Assembly: GCA_903864485.1 (NCBI GenBank)
Contig: CAIPGD010000445.1
Coordinates: 1-18,241, forward strand
DNA: 18,241 bases
Reading direction: 5' to 3'
Origin: an uncultured bacterium
Lineage (GTDB): Bacteria; Pseudomonadota; Gammaproteobacteria; Burkholderiales; Burkholderiaceae_E
Shown here: piece after piece, positions 13,004 through 18,241 of the stretch
Layout: the number at the start of each line of letters is the position of its first letter
Position numbering within the stretch: position 1 is the stretch's first letter
Translations under genes and position numbers: made by a program
Notes under the pieces: generated by a model
What the model was told of the DNA's origin: nothing
Seen by the model: only the letters and a program-made list of their open reading frames with translations
Database searches by the model: none

Positions 13004-15562
13004 TCACTTTGACCTGCGCGCGTTACGCCGCGCCTTGCGCTCACCCGAAGCGGCCACCCTTCGCTCGGCCTGAACCTTCGCGACGGCCGCGGGCTTTCCC
13101 TTGACCCGCTTGACCGCTCGCTTGGCGACACGCTCCGGCGCAATATCCAGGGACTTCGCAGCGCCATCGCGCAGCGGACGTGACGTCGCGCTCTCGATCA
13201 CTGACCTCGTCGTCTCTTTTTTGGGGACCAACCGAAATTCTATCCGGCGAGCTTCAAGATCCACCCGTGCGACCTGGACCTCGATCGGATCGGTCAGCCG
13301 ATAGCGCACACCCGTTCGCTCACCACGGAGTTCATGGGACGTTTCACTATATTGAAAATAATCCGTCCCAAGTTCCGAAACATGAACCAAGCCCTCGACA
13401 TACATGGAGTCGAGGGTCACAAAAACACCAAAAGTCGCGACGCCAGTGATTCGACCAGAAAACTGCTCGCCAACATGATTTCGCATGTACTGACTCTTGA
13501 GCCAGGCCTCAACGTCTCGGGAAGCGTCATCGGCGCGTCGCTCGTTGGCTGAGCAAATCAATCCAAGACGTTGCCAGCGATCGGTGACGGCTGGCCGGTC
13601 GGGTCGAGCAGAACTTCCGGGGGCGTCCAATGCGACGGCCTCCCGCTTGGCCTTCATCGCGCTTTCGGAGTTTCGGCGTCCACGCGAGAGCGGCAGCAAG
13701 GAATCGCTGTCCTGAGCAATGAAGGGTTCATGGCGCTCACCACGAATCAGCGCTTTGATTGCACGGTGCGTCACCAGGTCAGGATAGCGTCGGATCGGGG
13801 ATGTGAAATGCGCATAGGCGGCGTAGGCAAGACCAAAATGCCCAGCATTGTCAGGCGAATAAATCGCCTGCTGCATCGACCGCAACAACATGGTCTGCAG
13901 GAGAGACGCGTCCGGGCGGTCTCGGATCTTCTCGGTCAGGCGCGCGTAATCACCCGGCTCTGGCTCGCCGGATACACCCAGTGACAATCCGAGATTTCGC
14001 AGAAATTCGCGCAGGGTGGCGAGCTTTTCAGGTGTCGGGCCTTCATGAACCCGATAGAGACAGGGGTGTTTGCCGCGATGAACAAAATCCGCCGCACTGA
14101 CGTTTGCCGCCAGCATGCATTCCTCAATCAATTTGTGCGCATCATTTCGTGTGCGTGGAACGATCTTCTCGATCCGACCCGCTGAATCAACCACGATTTT
14201 GGTTTCAACCGTATCGAAATCAATGGCTCCCCGACCAATCCGCGCCTTCGAGAGGACTCGATACAAGGCGTAAAGATTGTTGAGATGGGGAACCAGTTCA
14301 GCCCGACGACGGCTAGCCTGAGCGTCGCGTCCCGACAAAATGTTCCAGACTTCATCATAAGTCAGCCGGGCGGCCGAGAGCATCACCGCTTCATAGAACT
14401 GATACCCACGACAGACACCCGCATCGTCGATAACCATGTCACAGACCAACACGAGGCGTTCAACCTGCGGATTGATTGAGCAGAGACCATTCGAGAGCTT
14501 TTCCGGCAGCATCGGAATGACCCGACGGGGAAAATAGACCGAGGTCGAGCGCGCCAGCGCCTCACGGTCGAGCGCATCACCAGGCCGAACGTAGTGAGCG
14601 ACGTCGGCGATCGCCACCAATAGACGCCAACCGGACTTACGCCGAGTCTTGCCCGCCCCGATCTCGCAGGGTTCGCAGTAGACGGCATCATCGAAATCGC
14701 GGGCATCGTCGCCGTCGATTGTCACGAGGGGGACGTCGCGCAGATCGACTCGATCGCGAAGGTCGGCCGTGCGAACCGAATCTGGGAGGCTCTCGGCAAG
14801 GGCCAATACATCGGTGGGGAATTGATGCGGCACATCGAACTTGCGCACCGCAATTTCGATTTCCATTCCGGGGTCATCGATTTCGCCGAGGACTTCAACA
14901 ATCCGCCCGATGGGCTGGGTGTAGCCCGAGGGCTGCTCGAGAATTTCGACGGTGACCACCTGCCCTGGTTGGGCGGCAGTCGGCTCGCCCGGCGGAATCA
15001 GAATGTCGTGCTTGATCCGTTGGTCTTCAGGAACGACTACGGTAATACCGCGTTCGGAAAGCAGTCGGCCAACCAGGCGTCGGTTTGCGCGCTCAGTGAC
15101 CTCGACAATTGTCCCCTCGGGCTTGCCACGACGATCGAACCCAGTCCGTTTGACCAAGACGCGATCGCCATGCATCGCTTTCTGCATTTCTCGGGGGGTC
15201 AAAAAAATGTCTGGACCACCATCGTCGGGAATCAAGAAGCCAAACCCATCGCGATGTCCAGAAACCCTGCCCGGTACGAAATCAAGCTTGCTCGCAAGCA
15301 AAAGAACGCCTTTGCGGTTGGGCAACAGTTGCCCGTCACGCTCCATCGCCGCAAGGCGTTTTCCGAGGACGTCCAGCGCCGCTTCGGAGACGGAAAGCCG
15401 TTCGCCGAGTTCTTGCGCGGTCAGAGGGGTATCGGCTTCACGCAGGCAGGCGAGAATCGCCTCACGGGTCGGGACCGAGGACGGCATGACTGCCGACGGC
15501 GGTGATGCGCGGCGACTGGAGGTGGGGCGGTTTGACAAAGGCGTTCCAGACCGTAAACTCAT
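13004..15562 (-). CDS. rnr: Ribonuclease R (3'-5' exoribonuclease, RNB family)
   Basis: RNase R degrades structured RNA processively from the 3' end, including defective rRNA and tmRNA-tagged messages. At 852 residues it is slightly longer than the E. coli enzyme (813). Order of parts: a winged-helix segment (~32-85), cold-shock/OB domains with GRVSGHRDGFGFLIPDD (~98-114), the catalytic RNB domain with TIDGDDARDFDDAV (~281-293, the metal-binding aspartates) and HFTSPIRRYPDLVTHRAI, an S1 domain (GRITGVATFGVFVTLDSMYVEGLVHVSE, shortened here as ATFGVFVTLDSMYVEGLVHV), and a Lys/Arg/Ala-rich tail after ~785 typical of RNase R. The ATG at 15562 has no strong ribosome-binding site; an ATG at 15487 begins closer to the conserved region and could be the true start. 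It leads the rnr-rlmB pair. Confidence 0.95.
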   Translation of the reverse strand: MSLRSGTPLSNRPTSSRRASPPSAVMPSSVPTREAILACLREADTPLTAQELGERLSVSEAALDVLGKRLAAMERDGQLLPNRKGVLLLASKLDFVPGRVSGHRDGFGFLIPDDGGPDIFLTPREMQKAMHGDRVLVKRTGFDRRGKPEGTIVEVTERANRRLVGRLLSERGITVVVPEDQRIKHDILIPPGEPTAAQPGQVVTVEILEQPSGYTQPIGRIVEVLGEIDDPGMEIEIAVRKFDVPHQFPTDVLALAESLPDSVRTADLRDRVDLRDVPLVTIDGDDARDFDDAVYCEPCEIGAGKTRRKSGWRLLVAIADVAHYVRPGDALDREALARSTSVYFPRRVIPMLPEKLSNGLCSINPQVERLVLVCDMVIDDAGVCRGYQFYEAVMLSAARLTYDEVWNILSGRDAQASRRRAELVPHLNNLYALYRVLSKARIGRGAIDFDTVETKIVVDSAGRIEKIVPRTRNDAHKLIEECMLAANVSAADFVHRGKHPCLYRVHEGPTPEKLATLREFLRNLGLSLGVSGEPEPGDYARLTEKIRDRPDASLLQTMLLRSMQQAIYSPDNAGHFGLAYAAYAHFTSPIRRYPDLVTHRAIKALIRGERHEPFIAQDSDSLLPLSRGRRNSESAMKAKREAVALDAPGSSARPDRPAVTDRWQRLGLICSANERRADDASRDVEAWLKSQYMRNHVGEQFSGRITGVATFGVFVTLDSMYVEGLVHVSELGTDYFQYSETSHELRGERTGVRYRLTDPIEVQVARVDLEARRIEFRLVPKKETTRSVIESATSRPLRDGAAKSLDIAPERVAKRAVKRVKGKPAAVAKVQAERRVAASGERKARRNARRSK

Positions 15563-15640
15563 GGGCTTGGCGCGAAGCTTTAATTTTCGCGGACGTTCCT
15601 AGGATAGCCGACTTAGGTTGCAATTCTTAGTCACGTCATT

Positions 15641-15726
<86 letters not shown>

Positions 15727-15989
15727 AGAAAGCCTTCGAACCGTTGAGGCTCCAGCGATGATGCCCGGCTCAACCCATCGCACGCGCATCCCGCATTAAA
15801 TTCCCGGACACCAGTCGCATAGTCCTGAGCGCAGCCATCCGCAGGTTAGGCCGCGCTTCAGACGACGCGGTTATCAAGCCGTTGTATGTTTCAGCCCGCT
15901 GATCGACCTGGCACCGAGGCAATTCAATTAGGCTGAGGCAGGCCTGAATCCTCAACCTAGCGGGTTTATTTCAACGGAGAACAAAAATA
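15727..15989. other. Noncoding gap between tRNA-Leu and the small membrane-protein gene
   Basis: These 263 bases contain no convincing gene on either strand. AGCCT/AGGCT arms just after the tRNA can pair but lack a T run, so no classic terminator is evident. The last part probably includes the promoter and leader of the following gene, which has GGAG about 10 bases before its ATG. Confidence 0.5.
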
Positions 15990-16352
15990 ATGAGAGAAAA
16001 AGTCACCCTATTTTTTCGCCGACTCCTGGACGTAACGCCGGCGTGCTTGATGCTCATGACGCAAGGCAACCTCGCTGCGATCACGTTGGCCCACTGGGAG
16101 AAAGCGTTAGGCACTGGCAGCATGGCAGGTGCGGTCTTGGTGCTCTTATCTTTCTATCAACAAAAGCAATGGCTCCACAATCAATACGTCATCGCGGCGC
16201 TGACAGGGCTAGCAGCTGGATTGGTCGATGGGATCTCGCACCCAGCCAATTTCAAAGGTGAAGCCATCATGACCGGGATTGCGGCCGCTGGGTTATGCCT
16301 TTTGTTTTCGGTTGCCTTTAAACGCCTTGAAACCAGCACAAATTCAAAATGA
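15990..16352 (+). CDS. Small hypothetical multi-pass membrane protein
   Basis: I do not recognise this 120-residue protein. It starts with a basic segment (MREKVTLFFRRLLD) and has three to four hydrophobic stretches: about 14-33 (VTPACLMLMTQGNLAAITLA), 43-56 (GSMAGAVLVLLSF), 66-79 (YVIAALTGLAAGLV) and 92-108 (IMTGIAAAGLCLLFSVA). Between the last two lies a short loop, DGISHPANFKGEA, with His and Pro. GGAG lies about 10 bases before the ATG. Its stop overlaps the start of the thioesterase gene (ATGA), a strong sign that the two are translated together. The size and layout would fit a small inner-membrane accessory protein; holin-like function cannot be excluded but nothing supports it. Confidence 0.72.
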   Translation: MREKVTLFFRRLLDVTPACLMLMTQGNLAAITLAHWEKALGTGSMAGAVLVLLSFYQQKQWLHNQYVIAALTGLAAGLVDGISHPANFKGEAIMTGIAAAGLCLLFSVAFKRLETSTNSK

Positions 16353-16912
16353 CACCTGAAGAGACCTTAGCTCTGTGGAACCAGCAACTTGAAGTGGTTC
16401 GAGCGACCATGCTTCGAGGCGGAGGAAAACCGGGTGTCGCCTCGCGAGAAGTGGCCGCGGGAATGACTGGGCTGCAGTTGATGCAAGCCATGCTTGCCGG
16501 CCAACTTCCTTATCCGCACATCGCTGACACGCTGGACTTTTCGCTAGTCGAGGTCGATGTGGGCCGGGCTGTTTTCCAGGGGATACCGCAGGTCAAGCAT
16601 TTCAACCCGATGGGCGGCGTGCATGGCGGATGGTATGCAACCCTGCTGGATTCGGCACTTGGTTGCGCTGTACACACGATGATGCCCGCCGGGCGCGCCT
16701 ACACGACAGCCGAATTGGGCGTGAACATTGTGCGGGCAGCTACCGCAAAGACCGGGCCGTTGCGTGCGATCGGCACTGTCATCCATTGCGGCCGACAGCT
16801 GGCTACGGCCGAGGCGCGCATCATCGGACCCGACAACAAGCTCTACGCTCATGCCACGACAACGTGTCTCGTATTTGACATTCCAACGCCCAGGGAATCC
16901 AAGACCGAATGA
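16349..16912 (+). CDS. PaaI/4HBT-family hotdog-fold thioesterase
   Basis: This is probably a cytoplasmic acyl-CoA thioesterase. The 187-residue protein has an N-terminal helical extension (1-60) and a hotdog domain from about 62 to 177. The diagnostic segment is HFNPMGGVHGGWYATLLDSA (84-103): Asn86, Gly90 and the VHGG turn, with Asp101 in the position of the catalytic acidic residue of PaaI/YdiI-type enzymes. AYTTAELGVNIVRAA and GTVIHCGRQLATAEARI follow, the usual central strands. It overlaps the upstream membrane-protein stop by 4 bases, so it has little need of its own ribosome-binding site, and none is evident. Its last 64 bases overlap the 3' end of the convergent dehalogenase gene. The substrate cannot be deduced; a nearby crotonase gene fits acyl-CoA metabolism. 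Confidence 0.88.
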   Translation: MTPEETLALWNQQLEVVRATMLRGGGKPGVASREVAAGMTGLQLMQAMLAGQLPYPHIADTLDFSLVEVDVGRAVFQGIPQVKHFNPMGGVHGGWYATLLDSALGCAVHTMMPAGRAYTTAELGVNIVRAATAKTGPLRAIGTVIHCGRQLATAEARIIGPDNKLYAHATTTCLVFDIPTPRESKTE

Positions 16913-17577
16913 AGATCCTCGCCAGAATAATGCGGGTGAGGTGTTAAAGCCTCGAACGGCAGTCGCTGTCGATTGACCCAATGCGTTGTGAAGCCAAACC
17001 AGGTGGCTCCCAACGCATCCCAGGCATTGCTGGAGACGAAAAGTACTTCGTCCTTGTTGACCGGAATCGTTTTCTGGACCAAAGCGTAGCTTTCCGGCGC
17101 CGTTTTATAGAGTCGAATTGGATCGACTGAGATGACATGGTCTAACGCGCCCGCCATCCCCGCGCTGTTGACCGCTGAGTCGAGCATATCCGCACTGCCA
17201 TTCGAAAGGATGGCTGTCGTCAGGCCGAGGCCTTTAATCGTTTGAAGCACGGCCAGATTCTCTGGAAATGGCCGCAGATGCTCATATTGGCGCATCAGCA
17301 TTTCAACCTTTCCAGACGCACGGTCCAGTCCAAGCCGATCCAGTGTGTATTCGAGGGACAGGCGCGTTAACTCCCAAAACGGCCTGAAATATTGACTGCC
17401 GGACGCGCTGTGAGGATCGGACAGGGTAATCAGTCGCGTGTATTCAATTTGCTTATCGCGCCACTTCAAGGCGATCTCAACCCCCTTGCCTGGATAAAGC
17501 TCGTCAGCCATTACCTGAATGGAGTACACATCAAATAATGTTCCGTAGGCATCGAATACCACCGCCTTGATTTTCAC
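16849..17577 (-). CDS. Haloacid dehalogenase, type II (L-2-haloacid dehalogenase-like HAD protein)
   Basis: HAD hydrolase of the L-2-haloacid dehalogenase type, 242 residues. The nucleophile is Asp9 in VVFDAYGTLFDV; other expected active-site positions are present: Arg in KWRDKQIEYT (~40), Ser125/Asn126 in ILSNGS, Lys158 in LYKTAPESY, and VSSNAWDALGATW (181-193) containing the conserved Ser, Asn and Asp. Members release halide from 2-haloalkanoic acids, but many annotated relatives are untested and may act on phosphoesters. The start is GTG at 17577 with GAGAGG about 6 bases upstream. Its C-terminal end runs 64 bases into the 3' end of the thioesterase gene on the other strand. It is divergent from the crotonase gene, sharing a 121-base upstream region. 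Confidence 0.92.
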   Translation of the reverse strand: MKIKAVVFDAYGTLFDVYSIQVMADELYPGKGVEIALKWRDKQIEYTRLITLSDPHSASGSQYFRPFWELTRLSLEYTLDRLGLDRASGKVEMLMRQYEHLRPFPENLAVLQTIKGLGLTTAILSNGSADMLDSAVNSAGMAGALDHVISVDPIRLYKTAPESYALVQKTIPVNKDEVLFVSSNAWDALGATWFGFTTHWVNRQRLPFEALTPHPHYSGEDLHSVLDSLGVGMSNTRHVVVA

Positions 17578-17665
17578 AAAAACCCTCTCGATACGAATTG
17601 ATTAACTGCCCAGCAGTTCAGCTTACCGCTTGGCGACCGCTGCTCCGAGGCGATACTGTCAACTG

Positions 17666-17680
17666 GGTAGCGTCGCTACC
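17666..17680. promoter_or_regulatory. 15-bp inverted repeat in the dehalogenase/crotonase divergent region
   Basis: GGTAGCG-T-CGCTACC is a perfect 7-1-7 inverted repeat, 18 bases upstream of the crotonase ATG and close to its AGGAG ribosome-binding site (17687-17691). In this shared 121-base region it is well placed as an operator for the crotonase gene. With a one-base spacer it is better read as a dimer-binding site than an RNA hairpin. No regulator gene is in view. Confidence 0.4.
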
Positions 17681-17698
17681 GCGAATAGGAGACACGGC

Positions 17699-18241
17699 AT
17701 GAACCTCGAAACTCTCGACTGCACGCTCGACAGTGGCGTGCTCACGATTACCCTCAACCGGCCCGACAAGCTCAACGCGTTCAACCGCGTAATGATGGAA
17801 GAGCTCATCGCGGCCTTCGACCGCGCCGACGCGGACGATGCCGTTCGGGCGGTGATCGTTACTGGGGCCGGCAGGGCCTTCTGCGCGGGCGCCGATCTTT
17901 CGCAAGGCGCCAAGACATTTGACTATGCGGCCCGCAACGACCGCCCCGAAGTCGGCCGGGCCGTGGCCGGCGAGAATGTCGACTGGGGTGACGAATCCGT
18001 GCGCGACGGCGGTGGACGAGTCACCTTACGCATCTTCAACTGCCTGAAACCGGTGATCGCGGCCATCAATGGGCCGGCGGTGGGCATCGGGGCTACGATG
18101 CTGCTGCCGATGGACATCCGCCTGGCCAGCGAGCAGGCGCGTATCGGTTTCGTGTTCAACCGGCGCGGCATCACGCCCGAGGCCTGCTCAAGCTGGTTTT
18201 TGCCGCGCGTTGTAGGCATCAGCCGGGCTCTGGAATGGTCA
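17699..18241 (+). CDS. Enoyl-CoA hydratase/isomerase (crotonase) family protein, 3' end beyond the window
   Basis: I translated 181 residues by hand; the frame is open at the window end. Crotonases bind acyl-CoA in an oxyanion hole and hydrate or isomerise it, often in fatty- or aromatic-acid breakdown. Visible signatures: LNRPDKLNAFN (N-terminal), VIVTGAGRAFCAGADL (first oxyanion-hole strand, AGAD), KPVIAAINGPAVGIGATMLLP (second oxyanion segment, shortened as INGPAVGIGATMLLP) and ITPEACSSWFLPRVVG, whose Glu occupies the position of a catalytic acid. The ATG at 17699 has AGGAG 7 bases upstream. Codon third positions are visibly richer in G/C than in most genes of the window. Substrate and full length cannot be told; the family is about 260-300 residues. 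Confidence 0.93.
   Translation, partial: MNLETLDCTLDSGVLTITLNRPDKLNAFNRVMMEELIAAFDRADADDAVRAVIVTGAGRAFCAGADLSQGAKTFDYAARNDRPEVGRAVAGENVDWGDESVRDGGGRVTLRIFNCLKPVIAAINGPAVGIGATMLLPMDIRLASEQARIGFVFNRRGITPEACSSWFLPRVVGISRALEWS

Noticed and set aside
14822..15602. Long plus-strand frames opposite rnr
   Set aside because: They mirror the RNase R frame exactly and show no domain of their own.
15908..15925. TGGCAC-containing stretch as a sigma-54 promoter
   Set aside because: The downstream TTGC element at the required spacing is missing.
15770..15955. Minus-strand 61-codon frame after tRNA-Leu; possible integrase remnant or attachment site
   Set aside because: I recognised no family, and no duplicate of the tRNA 3' end was found to mark an integration site.

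Overview
The window looks like chromosomal DNA of a betaproteobacterium (Burkholderiales/Rhodocyclales-like, inferred from protein motifs and gene order; moderate confidence). Evidence: the argH // algZ-algR-hemC-hemD arrangement known from beta- and gammaproteobacteria, a tRNA-Leu // rnr-rlmB block, TRAP transporter proteins of the TakP/FcbT type, and a type II haloacid dehalogenase and PaaI thioesterase of proteobacterial type. GC is mid-to-high 50s by eye, except for the first ~100 bases, which are about 30% GC.

Layout. 1-3320 (minus strand): a two-component/heme cluster, transcribed algZ (sensor kinase) -> algR (LytTR regulator) -> hemC -> hemD; hemD breaks off in an AT-rich stretch at the window edge. 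3541-4956 (plus): argH, divergent from algZ. 5120-8431: a complete three-part TRAP transporter split into two convergent units, the periplasmic binding protein on the plus strand and dctQ-dctM on the minus strand, with a strong terminator between them. 8817-10600 (minus): a sigma-54 activator-like gene followed by a small DUF883-type membrane-anchored protein. 10780-12231 (plus): rpoN (sigma-54), divergent from the activator. 12234-15562 (minus): rnr-rlmB, an RNA-processing pair. 15641-15726: tRNA-Leu(CAG). 15990-16912 (plus): a small membrane protein overlapping a hotdog thioesterase. 16849-17577 (minus): a haloacid dehalogenase overlapping the thioesterase 3' end. 17699-18241 (plus): the start of an enoyl-CoA hydratase, cut by the window end.

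How the genes fit together. Most genes are housekeeping: heme and arginine synthesis, RNA decay and modification, sigma-54. The TRAP system probably imports an organic acid. The thioesterase, dehalogenase and crotonase suggest acyl-CoA/organic-acid metabolism. The strongest oddity is the sigma-54 activator next to rpoN: it has lost the receiver phospho-acceptor Asp, the conserved receiver Thr and Lys, and the Walker B Asp (now Tyr), and its DNA-recognition helix is divergent. Second is the abrupt end of hemD in foreign-looking AT-rich sequence. I saw no CRISPR array, complete insertion sequence, prophage or defence system.
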